Of a stretch of 64,000 nucleotides of DNA, positions 25,637-34,694 are shown piece by piece; the stretch's first letter is position 1, and each line of letters starts with the position of its first letter. Below the pieces are notes generated by a model. That model was not told the origin of the DNA. It was given only the letters and a program-made list of their open reading frames with translations, and did not search any database. This DNA comes from Deltaproteobacteria bacterium IMCC39146 (GTDB lineage Bacteria > Desulfobacterota > Desulfuromonadia > Desulfuromonadales > BM103), in NCBI GenBank assembly GCA_030005635.1, contig JARUHP010000006.1:106252-170251 (forward strand), given 5' to 3'. The position numbers and the translations under genes are program-made.

Positions 25637-26695
25637 GTGAAAACCTCTTTTTCAGCATTTTTGCATTTGCACCTCAGATCAACCCTGAAGACCGGATTGA
25701 TTCTCTTCCTCTTTGCGATCTCCCTACTACCAAACCCTGCTTTTGCTGCAAACAGTCAGATTCTTCCTTTGGCCGAAAAATCTTTACTGCTCGATGGTCA
25801 GGTTATTGGCGACCGTATCATTGTCGTGGGAGAGCGTGGTCATATCCTGATTTCTGGAGATCATGGTGTCTCCTGGCAACAGCAGGAGGTACCGACACGA
25901 GCGAATCTGACCAGTGTGTTCTTTATTGATCCGGCCAAAGGCTGGGCGGCAGGGCATGACAGCGTTATTTTGCAAACCAGCGACGGTGGCCACCACTGGC
26001 AGGAAGTTTATGCCGACCCTGAGGACGAACGACCGATTCTCGATCTCTGGTTCAGGGATGCCAACCATGGTTATGCGGTGGGCGCTTATGGACTTTTCCT
26101 GACCACTGAGGATGGGGGCAAGAGTTGGCAGCCTCTCGATTTCAATCCGGCAACACTGGTGGCGAATGGCGATGGGGCTGATGATGAGCTCGTAGAAGAG
26201 TCCTGGGGAATTGATTTTCATCTCAACCAGATGGCTGCAACACCTAATGGCCGAGTCCTGATCACTGCCGAAGCAGGCAACATTTATCGTTCCGACGATG
26301 CCTGCCGCTCCTGGCTCAGTTTACCATCGCCCTATGAAGGCTCCTTTTACGGCAGTCTACCTCTCTCGCAAAACAGCCTTCTGGCTTTTGGCCTGCGCGG
26401 GCACCTGTTTCGTTCAGAAGATACCGGCAACTCCTGGATGTCTGTTGCTTCAGGGACCCAGGCCACACTCAATGACGGCATTCGATTGCACGATGGCCGC
26501 ATCGTCCTGGCCGGTCTGGCCGGCACGCTCCTGGTCAGCAGCGATGAGGGCAACAGCTTTACCTTGTTCTCCCAGGCAGATCGGGCAGGTATCGCTAAAG
26601 TTCTGCAGGCCGACGATCAGAGTTTGATCCTGATTGGCGAACAAGGTGTGAAGCGCGTGGAACTCCAGTCCATAGCAAAGGAGGTAGGACAATGA
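25637..26695 (+). CDS. YCF48/BNR-repeat beta-propeller protein, exported
   Basis: 352 residues from a GTG with GGA eight bases upstream. The signal peptide is TGLILFLFAISLLPNPAFA. The rest has at least six repeats with the Asp-box pattern S-x-DxGxxW: SGDHGVSWQQQ, TSDGGHHWQEV, TEDGGKSWQPL, SDDACRSWLSL, SEDTGNSWMSV and SSDEGNSFTLF. Such propellers act in assembly of photosystem II in plants and as companions of RND pumps in bacteria. It overlaps the next gene by four bases (ATGA), so the two are coupled and probably act together in the periplasm. Confidence 0.9.
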   Translation: MKTSFSAFLHLHLRSTLKTGLILFLFAISLLPNPAFAANSQILPLAEKSLLLDGQVIGDRIIVVGERGHILISGDHGVSWQQQEVPTRANLTSVFFIDPAKGWAAGHDSVILQTSDGGHHWQEVYADPEDERPILDLWFRDANHGYAVGAYGLFLTTEDGGKSWQPLDFNPATLVANGDGADDELVEESWGIDFHLNQMAATPNGRVLITAEAGNIYRSDDACRSWLSLPSPYEGSFYGSLPLSQNSLLAFGLRGHLFRSEDTGNSWMSVASGTQATLNDGIRLHDGRIVLAGLAGTLLVSSDEGNSFTLFSQADRAGIAKVLQADDQSLILIGEQGVKRVELQSIAKEVGQ

Positions 26696-29010
26696 TGGCC
26701 AATCTCCTCGATCGACTGGAAAATTTTATCTTTGGATTTCGCCCCCTGATCATCTGTGTTTTTGTCATCATCACCCTGGTTATGGGCTATGGTTTGACCA
26801 ACTTGCGTGTTGATGCCAGCTTCGCCAAGCAATTGCCGTTGCAGCACGAATACATGCAGACCTTCATGGAGTATCGCAACGAATTCGGCGGCGCCAACCG
26901 GGTTTTGGTTGCCCTTCGTGCCCGTGACGGCAACATGTTCACGGCTGAATTTTTCAACGCCCTCAAACAGGCCACCGATGAGGTTTTCTTCCTCGACGGT
27001 GTTGATCGTAGCCGGGTCAGTTCACTCTTTACACCGAACGTTCGCTTTACCGAGGTGGTTGAGGATGGTATCGCCGGCGGCAACGTGGTCCCGGCCGATT
27101 TCCAGCCCACGGTAGAGGGCCTTGATCAGGTCCGTAAAAACATTCTTAAGTCGAGCATTGTCGGTCGTTTGGTAGCGAACGATTTCACAGCTGCAATCAT
27201 CAGTGCCGAGTTGATCGATTTCGACCCGCAGACCGGCGAGAAGGTCGACGTCATAGAAGTCGGTCATCAACTGGAAGCCCTCCGTGAAAAAATCGAGAAC
27301 GATCAGATCGAAGTCAATATCATCGGTTACGCCAAGGTCATCTCTGATATTGCCGACGGCGCCAAACGCGTTGTGCTCTTCTTTGTCTTCGCCTTCTTTA
27401 TCAGCGGTCTGCTAGTTTATCTTTTCACCCGCTCTCACCGGGTGACAGCGATGGCCCTGATCTGCTCACTGATTGCGGTCGTCTGGCAACTTGGCTTACT
27501 CACCTACCTCGGCTTCGGTATCGACCCGATGGGCATTCTGGTTCCTTTTCTGATTTTTGCTATCGCAGTCAGTCATGGTGTGCAGATGATCACGGCCAAT
27601 CGGGCCGCTGTGTTTAACGGTGACGATGGCCTGACTGCGGCACGCAGCAGTTTCCGCAGTCTGCTGGTGCCTGGCGGTGTTGCCCTGATCTCTGATACGA
27701 TCGGCTTTATCACCATTATGCTGATCGATATTGAAGTGATCCAGCAGATGGCGATTACCGCCAGTCTCGGTGTTGCGACTATCATTTTCACCAACCTGAT
27801 GCTTTTGCCGATCCTGCTTTCTTACATCGGTTTTCCAAAAGATTATCAGCAGCGTCTGCGTGACAGCATTGAAAGAATGGATCGCTTCTGGATGCGGGTG
27901 TCAAAAACTGCCAAGCCCTGGCCTGCTGCCGCGCTGATCCTCTTTGCCACAGGCTTGATGATCTTTGGGGCCATACGCGGCAGCGAGATCAAGATCGGTG
28001 ACCTGCACCAGGGGGTTCCGGAGTTGCGTCCGACCTCACGCTACAATATCGACAGCAAAACCATCACTGAGCACTTCTCCATCGGTGTCGATATGCTCAA
28101 TGTCATTGTCGAAACTGTGGACGATGGTTGCATCGATTACGAAGTTATGGAAAACATCGATAACTTCTCCTGGCAGATGACCAACACTACGGGCGTGCAA
28201 TCGGTCATCGGTTTGCCGGGGATCGCCAAGGTCATCAACGCTGGCTGGAGCGAAGGAGCTCTCAAATGGAGAGCGCTACCGCGCAACCGCCAGGTCCTGG
28301 TCGAGGCGGTACAATACATACCGACCAGCAGCGGTTTACTCAACTCCGACTGTTCGGTGATGCCGGTGATGATCTTTACCGCGGACCACAAGGCGGAAAC
28401 CATCTCCCATGTAATCGATGCTATCAAGAACTACCAGGCCGAGAATGGTACGGATAAGGTCAAGTTCCGCCTCGCAACCGGCAATGTCGGGGTTATGGCG
28501 GCAACCAACGAAGAAGTCTCGGCCGCGCAATTCCCGATTCTCATTTATGTCTTTAGCGCAATTATCGTCCTCTGTCTGCTGACCTTCCGTTCTCTGCGCG
28601 CTACCCTGGCGATCACTCTACCACTTGGTCTGGTTTCACTGCTGGCTTATGCCTTGATGACGCAACTGGAGATCGGACTGAAGGTTTCAACCTTGCCGGT
28701 TGTTGCCCTTGGCGTCGGTGTCGGTGTCGATTACGGCATTTACATCTACAGTCGCTTCCAGTCGCACCTCAACGAGGGCATGACAATTTACCAGGCTTAC
28801 CACGAAACCCTCAAGGTCACCGGCAGCGGCGTCCTGGTAACCGGTATTACCCTTGCTATAGGCACAGCAACCTGGATCTTTTCACCTCTGCAATTCCAGT
28901 CGGATATGGGGATTCTGTTGACCTTCATGTTCCTGCTCAACATGCTCGGCGCCTTGTTGCTCTTGCCGGCTCTTGCGAGTTGGCTGCTCAGGCTCAGAAA
29001 GCGTACTTGA
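26692..29010 (+). CDS. RND superfamily (MMPL-like) exporter
   Basis: 772 residues, roughly twelve membrane helices in two halves. Helix 1 is LIICVFVIITLVMGYGLTNL, followed by a large periplasmic loop; helices 2-6 lie between about 225 and 380, then a second loop, and helices 8-12 in the last 170 residues (LPVVALGVGVGVDYGIYIYS carries the Asp-Tyr proton-relay motif of MMPL/HpnN proteins). It is closer in layout to lipid-exporting MMPL/HpnN than to drug pumps. The context (DUF1302, DUF1329, YCF48, acyl-CoA ligase) implies a lipid-like or otherwise hydrophobic substrate; which one is open. Confidence 0.92.
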   Translation: MMANLLDRLENFIFGFRPLIICVFVIITLVMGYGLTNLRVDASFAKQLPLQHEYMQTFMEYRNEFGGANRVLVALRARDGNMFTAEFFNALKQATDEVFFLDGVDRSRVSSLFTPNVRFTEVVEDGIAGGNVVPADFQPTVEGLDQVRKNILKSSIVGRLVANDFTAAIISAELIDFDPQTGEKVDVIEVGHQLEALREKIENDQIEVNIIGYAKVISDIADGAKRVVLFFVFAFFISGLLVYLFTRSHRVTAMALICSLIAVVWQLGLLTYLGFGIDPMGILVPFLIFAIAVSHGVQMITANRAAVFNGDDGLTAARSSFRSLLVPGGVALISDTIGFITIMLIDIEVIQQMAITASLGVATIIFTNLMLLPILLSYIGFPKDYQQRLRDSIERMDRFWMRVSKTAKPWPAAALILFATGLMIFGAIRGSEIKIGDLHQGVPELRPTSRYNIDSKTITEHFSIGVDMLNVIVETVDDGCIDYEVMENIDNFSWQMTNTTGVQSVIGLPGIAKVINAGWSEGALKWRALPRNRQVLVEAVQYIPTSSGLLNSDCSVMPVMIFTADHKAETISHVIDAIKNYQAENGTDKVKFRLATGNVGVMAATNEEVSAAQFPILIYVFSAIIVLCLLTFRSLRATLAITLPLGLVSLLAYALMTQLEIGLKVSTLPVVALGVGVGVDYGIYIYSRFQSHLNEGMTIYQAYHETLKVTGSGVLVTGITLAIGTATWIFSPLQFQSDMGILLTFMFLLNMLGALLLLPALASWLLRLRKRT

Positions 29011-29049
29011 TTGCGTAAGTTAACAGTTTCAGTAGCAGGAGAGCTCTGA

Positions 29050-30963
29050 ATGGTAAGTTCCTCCAGTTGGCAACCACGCTCCCCTTCGGTGATCGCAGCG
29101 ATCATGGCAACCTGCGAAAAATTTCCTGATCGACCTGCTTTTGTCTACCGGGTCGCCAAACAGGAATTCACCGTCGACTACGCCAAGCTGCGTGAAGACG
29201 TTATTCTCCTGACCAGGGCTTTTGAAGAACGCAAGATCGGTCGGGGCAGCCGCGTCATGCTGCTCTCTGACAATCGCTACGCCTGGATCGTTACCGACCT
29301 GGCGCTCATGGCCCTCGGCGCTGTGACTGTGCCGCGGGGCAGTGAAACCCCGACCCAGGAGCTGGAGTTTATCCTCAATCACGCCCGTTGCTCTTTCATG
29401 GTTGTTGAGACCGATGCCTTGCTGGCCCGTCATCAGGAAATGCTCAGCACCCACAAGGAAGTCAAAACCCTGTTTATCATCGAGGGCAGTGACAAGCACA
29501 CCCTCTTCAATCGTCTTTACGCCTACAACGATATTCTCAAAGACCGCACCCTCAGCGATGATGATTTCAAACGCTTTGATCGCATGGTGGCTAAAATCAC
29601 CCAGAAAGACCTGGTAACGATCATCTTCACCTCCGGGACGACAGGCAAGCCGAAGGGGGTCATGCTCAATCATCGCAACATTCTCTTTAACACGGAGACC
29701 TTGCCGCCGGTAATCGCCATCACCGAAAAAGATTTATGGGTGTCCATCCTGCCAAGTTGGCATATTTTCGAGCGGGCCCTCGAGTTGCTGGCTTTGAGTA
29801 GCGGTAGTTGTATTGTTTACTCGAACCTGAAAACCTTCACCAATGATCTGGTGACTTATCATCCGACCCTTGTGGCGACGGTGCCGAGGCTGTGGGAGTC
29901 GCTCTACACCAAAGTCACAGCCGCCATTTTGGAGAAAGGTCCCCGTGCTTTTGCAATTTTCAACATGCTGGTCAAAACTTCAGTCAGGTTTCGCCGCGCC
30001 CGTCGCCAACTGACTGGTCAACTGCCACAGTTCAAAGGCTCAAACCTGTTGGTCAAAGGCTGGAGAAATCTGGTCGCTCTCATCGAGTTGCTGCTGCTGG
30101 CCGTTCCCTATTGGGTTGCGCAGAAGAAGCTTGAACCTCTGCTGGATAAATTCGGTGGTCAGTTACGAATGGCCGTTAGTGGCGGCGGAACCCTGCCGGC
30201 CTACCTGGAAAGCTGGCTCGATGCCATCGGCATTCGTATTGTCAACGCCTACGGCATGACCGAGTGTGCTCCGGCTATAGCCGGTCGCGGGTACAACAGC
30301 AAAATTTTCGGCACCCTGGGTCGACCGGTCGGTGTCACGGAACTGCGTGTTGTAGACGGTGAGGACCAAGAGGTTGGTCCCGGCATCGAGGGCAACATCG
30401 AAGTGCGAGGGCCACAGGTCTTTGACGGTTATGACGATAACGACGAAGAAAATCGTAAGTCATTTACTGCAGATGGTTTTTTCCGTACCGGCGATCTGGG
30501 TAAGCTGACGATTTCTGGAGAACTGGTCCTGACCGGCCGTTCCAAGGAAATTATTGTCCTGGCCAGCGGCGAGAATATCGATCCGTCACGCATCGAAGGC
30601 GCTATCGGACAGCTACCATTCGTTAACGACGCAGTTCTGGTCGGTCAGGACCGCAAAGGGCTGGGCGCCCTGATCGTGCCGGACTGGGACAAGTTGAAGG
30701 ATTTCATGACCGAGCATTTCGGCCACACCACTGAGACCTCCGAAGAACTGCATGATGATCTGGCCATGCGCGACCGGATTAAAAATGAAATCAACCGTCT
30801 GCTGCAAGCCAAGAATGGTTTTAAGCCTTACGAAAAGCTACAGAAGATCGATTTCCTCAAGCATGAGTTTACCGTTGGTGAGGAGTTGACGAATACTTTC
30901 AAGAAGCGGCGGCATGTGATTGAGAAGAAGTATCGGGAGTTGATTGATCGGTTGTTCAAATAG
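29050..30963 (+). CDS. Long-chain acyl-CoA synthetase / AMP-dependent ligase
   Basis: 637 residues, long FadD/ACSL type. The AMP-binding P-loop is TIIFTSGTTGKPKGVMLNHR; the second motif is NAYGMTECAPAIAG, and FFRTGDLGKLTISGELVLTG with GRSKEIIVLASGENI carries the catalytic hinge region; the adenylating lysine region is near NGFKPYEKLQKIDFL. It activates a fatty or other carboxylic acid as acyl-AMP and then acyl-CoA. The ATG follows AGGAGAGCTCTGA. It lies 39 bases after the RND gene in the same direction, suggesting that the exporter and the ligase handle the same kind of molecule, by analogy with pseudomonad loci that also pair DUF1302/DUF1329 with an acyl-CoA synthetase. Confidence 0.92.
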   Translation: MVSSSSWQPRSPSVIAAIMATCEKFPDRPAFVYRVAKQEFTVDYAKLREDVILLTRAFEERKIGRGSRVMLLSDNRYAWIVTDLALMALGAVTVPRGSETPTQELEFILNHARCSFMVVETDALLARHQEMLSTHKEVKTLFIIEGSDKHTLFNRLYAYNDILKDRTLSDDDFKRFDRMVAKITQKDLVTIIFTSGTTGKPKGVMLNHRNILFNTETLPPVIAITEKDLWVSILPSWHIFERALELLALSSGSCIVYSNLKTFTNDLVTYHPTLVATVPRLWESLYTKVTAAILEKGPRAFAIFNMLVKTSVRFRRARRQLTGQLPQFKGSNLLVKGWRNLVALIELLLLAVPYWVAQKKLEPLLDKFGGQLRMAVSGGGTLPAYLESWLDAIGIRIVNAYGMTECAPAIAGRGYNSKIFGTLGRPVGVTELRVVDGEDQEVGPGIEGNIEVRGPQVFDGYDDNDEENRKSFTADGFFRTGDLGKLTISGELVLTGRSKEIIVLASGENIDPSRIEGAIGQLPFVNDAVLVGQDRKGLGALIVPDWDKLKDFMTEHFGHTTETSEELHDDLAMRDRIKNEINRLLQAKNGFKPYEKLQKIDFLKHEFTVGEELTNTFKKRRHVIEKKYRELIDRLFK

Positions 30964-30978
30964 TCTTTTCGTTAGGCC

Positions 30979-31086
30979 AACGCAAAGACGCTAAGAAAAG
31001 CCAGGAAAGACGCAAAGGGTGATTATTCAGGCTTTTTGAAGTGGTTTTCTTTGCGGGCTTTCTCTACCCCTTCGCGCCTTTGCGTT
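30979..31086. repeat. Dispersed intergenic repeat, two inverted copies
   Basis: Copy 1 (30979-31019) begins AACGCAAAGACGCTAAG and ends GACGCAAAGGG. Copy 2 (31048-31086) is its inverse, ending CGCCTTTGCGTT. The pair flanks a 28-base spacer and could fold into one long stem. A third copy is at 58794-58835. Such AACGCAAAGACGC elements are spread through many environmental genomes; their role is unknown. Confidence 0.75.
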
Positions 31087-31127
31087 GAATACTTACAACC
31101 TTTGTCAGGGTTATCAGCCCGAAAAGA

Positions 31128-31152
31128 AAAGGGAGCCTGAACGGCTCCCTTT
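31128..31152 (-). terminator. Terminator of the 31178-31684 gene
   Basis: AAAGGGAGCC (31128-31137) pairs with GGCTCCCTTT (31143-31152) around a five-base loop. On the minus strand it is followed by a T-rich run. Confidence 0.8.
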
Positions 31153-31177
31153 ATAGATTGAAAAATCTACAAGTAAA

Positions 31178-31684
31178 TCAACGACACATCCCCACCCTAA
31201 CAAAAGTCAAATCCAACTCCATATCAGGAACCTTGACCCGCACCACCTGGTCTCGAACATCACCGATATCAAGAACAAAAGCCTGATGACCACGCTGCTG
31301 CATTTTCCTGGCAAAGTCCTGTGGAGTTTTGAAAGTCCCTATGTCCCCCGTCTTGCGACTGCTGCTGGAGAGAGGAGCACACTCTCCTTCACGGGAACTG
31401 AGCATCCAGCTATTTTTGTCGACTTGAACTGACGCTTTGGGTTGCACGGGAGCAGCAGCCCTGGCGGGCAGACTTTGCTTCACAACAGCTTTCGGCGGCG
31501 GAACAACAGCCTGACGCGCTTTGCTGATGGCTGCGGACGTTTGAGCAGGTGTCGTAGTCACTTTTTCAGCGACCTCTGGTTGCTGAGGAGCCTCTTCTCC
31601 AGGCGCGACGCCACCGGCCATAGCCAGGGTTGTCAACATCATCAGACCCAGCAAAGGGCAAAAGATCCTGCGCATCTTCGGCAT
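31178..31684 (-). CDS. Secreted hypothetical protein with proline/alanine linker
   Basis: 168 residues from the ATG at 31684, which has GGAG six bases upstream; in-frame ATG and longer starts further up lack this. The signal peptide is CPLLGLMMLTTLAMA. A low-complexity linker rich in Pro, Ala, Gln, Thr and Val follows (about 25-95). The compact C-terminal domain (about 100-168) contains the pattern GTFKTPQDFARKMQQRGHQA, then VVRVKVPDMELDLTFVRVGM. That resembles a SPOR-like fold with a duplicated beta-alpha unit, but the match is weak. Role unknown; possibly cell-wall associated. Confidence 0.65.
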   Translation of the reverse strand: MPKMRRIFCPLLGLMMLTTLAMAGGVAPGEEAPQQPEVAEKVTTTPAQTSAAISKARQAVVPPPKAVVKQSLPARAAAPVQPKASVQVDKNSWMLSSREGECAPLSSSSRKTGDIGTFKTPQDFARKMQQRGHQAFVLDIGDVRDQVVRVKVPDMELDLTFVRVGMCR

Positions 31685-31784
31685 ACTCTTCTCCATAAAA
31701 TAAACAAGCACCTTCTTTTCGGTTATTGTATCCAAAACATCTTACCTGATAGAAGGCCAGGGACAATCAAAAAATACAGATATT

Positions 31785-33071
31785 TTAAGGCGTTTGCCTG
31801 GCGTCGTAATGTTCGCAGAGTCTACCGAGATATCGTGAGCCGATCTGTTCACAAGCCAGGGCTCTTTTAACAGGAGGCAGCTTCAAGATGACACCAAGCA
31901 TTGCGGCAAGAGCCCTATGACTTAAAAGCACCTGATTATCGAAGATTAGATTCTGCAGTTTGCCTCGCTCAATCGCCATCAATACACTCTTGTGAGTTGA
32001 ATTGACCGGTGTAATCACACGACTGGCGCGCGAGGCCAATGTCAGGGCGGAAAGCCGGCAGTTGCGCACGCAGACCCCACAGCCGAGACAGAGCTCCTCA
32101 TCAATGACAGCACGCTTACGACCAGAACCATCAGCCTGTTCAGCCTGTAGAGAGATGACCTTGACCGGACAGGAAGAAAGACAACGACCGCAACCACTAC
32201 AGTTATCCTCTACCCGCGCGATAAAGTTGCTGGTATGCAACGGATGTTCATAACCGAAGCGTTGCGCGGCAAGCAGGGCTTCGCAACAGCAGGAACAGCA
32301 ATTACAGATGAAACTGACCTTGTTCTGAACGTTCTCGCCAAATTGAACCAGATTCTGCTCCCAGGCTTTGTGCAGCAACTCTTTGCACTCCGAAGGTTCA
32401 ACACGGCGGGCATAGTCGCTACGAATGAGAGAGGAGGCCACGGAATTAAAGGTCATGCAGATATCCATCTCGGCGTCGCAGGCCCGGTTCTGATGTTGAC
32501 GCTTGTGGCGGCAGTAACAGAGGCCAATCCCAATATCGGTCGCTGTCTCAATAACCTCTGTCGCCCTCTCATAATCCAGAACATGCAGGGCATTTTCACT
32601 ACTGAGGAGTTCCTCCTGAACAAACACCCGGCCGAGCTGGGTTTTGCCAGTGAGAAACAGTTCGCGAACAAAGTCTTCCTCAACGGTGATGTACTGCTCG
32701 TAGAGTTCACTTAATATCTTTTGATCGACATCATTGCGGGTTCGCATCAGGGCAAATTCAAAGAATCCAGCCATAGGTGGCGGCAGAAGATATTCCGTTT
32801 TGCCATTGAGTTGAAAATCAACCAGCAGAGCCCTGCTAGCGAGACGCTGCAAGGCCTTTTCGGCAGTCACCTCGGTGACTTTCCAGTTTTTTGCCGCCTG
32901 TGAAGCAGTAAAAGGTTTGATTGGTAGTGCTGCAACCAGTTCCGCCTCTTCGGTGCTGAAGAGGAGGTCGAAAATATGGTAAAGCAATTCTGAGGCAGGA
33001 GCGCCTTGGGGAGAAAGGTTCAGACGATTGGACAGTTTCTGATAAGAAGCGCGGGAAGTGTGATGGGCCAC
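31785..33071 (-). CDS. 4Fe-4S ferredoxin-domain protein with extra cysteine clusters
   Basis: 428 residues. The N-terminal 100 residues look like a winged-helix region (ASQAAKNWKVTEVTAEKALQ). The middle has two further cysteine groups: GLCYCRHKRQHQ...ACDAEMDIC, and VSFICNCCSCCCEALL. Residues about 290-355 carry two classical [4Fe-4S] motifs, CSGCGRCLSSCP and CLGCGVCVRNC. The N-CC-x-CCC pattern recurs in a family of uncharacterised iron-sulphur proteins of anaerobes. It is probably a cytoplasmic electron-transfer or redox-sensing protein; the winged-helix-like part would fit a sensor. The upstream gene is the diguanylate cyclase on the same strand. Confidence 0.8.
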   Translation of the reverse strand: MAHHTSRASYQKLSNRLNLSPQGAPASELLYHIFDLLFSTEEAELVAALPIKPFTASQAAKNWKVTEVTAEKALQRLASRALLVDFQLNGKTEYLLPPPMAGFFEFALMRTRNDVDQKILSELYEQYITVEEDFVRELFLTGKTQLGRVFVQEELLSSENALHVLDYERATEVIETATDIGIGLCYCRHKRQHQNRACDAEMDICMTFNSVASSLIRSDYARRVEPSECKELLHKAWEQNLVQFGENVQNKVSFICNCCSCCCEALLAAQRFGYEHPLHTSNFIARVEDNCSGCGRCLSSCPVKVISLQAEQADGSGRKRAVIDEELCLGCGVCVRNCRLSALTLASRASRVITPVNSTHKSVLMAIERGKLQNLIFDNQVLLSHRALAAMLGVILKLPPVKRALACEQIGSRYLGRLCEHYDARQTP

Positions 33072-33136
33072 TGCTACCTCCGCTTAGGAGTCTATCGGAC
33101 TCTCTTCAGGATCGTCCGAAAAGCTTCTGAGAAGAT

Positions 33137-34267
33137 TCAGACAGAGAGTACCGCGTCGCGGGTGGTTTCTTTGACACGGTACATCGCCTGATCAGCCAAG
33201 CGAATTAAAGCATCTTTGGAATCCGCATCGTCGGGGAAAGTGGCGATACCGAAGCTTGCTGTCATTTTAAAAGGGATGTCGTTGTCGTCGCGGAAATCAT
33301 AAGCGCGGAAAATCTCGCAGAGCTTGGTTGCAAGAGTCATGGCACCGCTTTTTCCAGTGTTCGGTAGCACTATAACGAATTCATCGCCGCCGTAGCGGGC
33401 CGACTTGCAGATTTTGCGGACGTTATCCTTGATCAGCTTGCCGATCTCGGCAAGGGTGCGGCTACCGACCAGGTGGCCACAGGTGTCGTTGATTTTTTTG
33501 AAGAAATCGAGGTCAATAAAGATCAGTGACAGCTTGCCGCCGAAACGGCGAACCCGTTCAATCTCTTCTTCGATCAGGGTGTGCAGATAACGGCCGTTGT
33601 AGAGACCGGTGAGGTCGTCTGTGATGACCAGCTCACTGATGCGCATGAAGTTGCGGGCGTTTTCGATGGCTATCGCCGCATAGTCGGCGATGGTCAGTAG
33701 AATCTGCAGATCTGCGTCTTTGAAGATTTTTTCGTTGGGGCCGTTAACCAGTTCGATTACGCCGAGGACATGATCTTTGCTGCGGACCGGCACACAGAGG
33801 ACCGATTGGGTGATAAAGGAGGAGGCTTTGTCAAACTGGTTGGAAAAGCGTTCATCTCTAGTGACATCTGGGATAACCAGGGCTTCACCATGCTCGGAGA
33901 CCCAGCCCGCAACCCCTTCACCGGAAACAACCCTCATTCCTTTGAGCTTCTCTGCTGCCGGGGACACCGCGATTTCAAACGTCAAATCGCCGGTTTCCTC
34001 ATCGCGTAGAAGCAATGACCAGGATTGGGTTTTCAGCAAGCGTCCGACCTGATCCATGATCAGAGTCAGCACATTCTCAAGCTCAACGGTAGAGGTTAAG
34101 GCCTTACCGATCTCAATGAGAACTTCGAGCTCACGGTTGCGTCGTTCCAGAGTTTTAAGCAGATGGACGTCAGTTGACAAGGAGTTCCCCGCTTCACAAA
34201 TAAGAAACCATACGGTCAAGGTCAAAAATAACTTTCGCAAAATAACATATTCTTCAAGAAAGGTCAC
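33137..34267 (-). CDS. GAF-domain diguanylate cyclase
   Basis: 376 residues. From a GTG with GGGGA upstream, the N-terminus has a hydrophobic stretch (LFLTLTVWFLICEAG). A TTG at codon 30, also behind GGGGA, would give a soluble protein; both are possible. A short coiled coil (LKTLERRNRELEVLIEI) leads into a GAF domain (about 50-200) and a GGDEF domain (about 210-376) with the active site RYGGDEFVIVLPN. It makes cyclic di-GMP. The inhibitory RxxD site is absent just before GGDEF (KICK occupies that place), so product inhibition may be lacking. A PilZ protein at 50446 is a possible responder. Confidence 0.9.
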   Translation of the reverse strand: MTFLEEYVILRKLFLTLTVWFLICEAGNSLSTDVHLLKTLERRNRELEVLIEIGKALTSTVELENVLTLIMDQVGRLLKTQSWSLLLRDEETGDLTFEIAVSPAAEKLKGMRVVSGEGVAGWVSEHGEALVIPDVTRDERFSNQFDKASSFITQSVLCVPVRSKDHVLGVIELVNGPNEKIFKDADLQILLTIADYAAIAIENARNFMRISELVITDDLTGLYNGRYLHTLIEEEIERVRRFGGKLSLIFIDLDFFKKINDTCGHLVGSRTLAEIGKLIKDNVRKICKSARYGGDEFVIVLPNTGKSGAMTLATKLCEIFRAYDFRDDNDIPFKMTASFGIATFPDDADSKDALIRLADQAMYRVKETTRDAVLSV

Positions 34268-34349
34268 GAAATTCCCCGCGAAGCCCTTTCCTGCAAAGAT
34301 GAAGCGCTCTGATATACTGAGGTTATTAGCTCAAACACACGGTTAGGTT

Positions 34350-34694
34350 ATGACCGATGGCTTGCTGAACAATATTATTGAACTGGAGAAGCACATCCAG
34401 GCGGAAGTGACTGCTGAGCAGACACGCGCCGAGGAGTGGCAAGTCCGTGAGCTAGCCACCCTAATGAGCGAGTGCGCTGATGCCAGAACGATTGAGGAGG
34501 CTCGCTGTCGAGGGTTGTTGGCTAAGCAGGAAGAACAGCTTAAGGGTGAAGGAACTGCCCTGGAAAAAGCTGCTTCCGCCTGGTGCCAACGTCTCTTGGC
34601 CTTGAATAACCAGGTATTGCACGATGTTTTGAAACAGCATATGGCAGCCATACTGCCAGGGGGTGGTTATGATCATCCGCATGGCCAAAGTTGA
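34350..34694 (+). CDS. V/A-type ATPase peripheral-stalk subunit G/H
   Basis: 114 residues, a long coiled coil (IELEKHIQAEVTAEQTRAEE and so on), the shape of AhaH/NtpF-type stalk subunits that pair with subunit E. It begins the V-ATPase operon; a TATACT hexamer at 34313-34318 may be the promoter -10 element. The last 26 bases overlap subunit I. The identification rests on shape and position, not on a signature motif. Confidence 0.7.
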   Translation: MTDGLLNNIIELEKHIQAEVTAEQTRAEEWQVRELATLMSECADARTIEEARCRGLLAKQEEQLKGEGTALEKAASAWCQRLLALNNQVLHDVLKQHMAAILPGGGYDHPHGQS

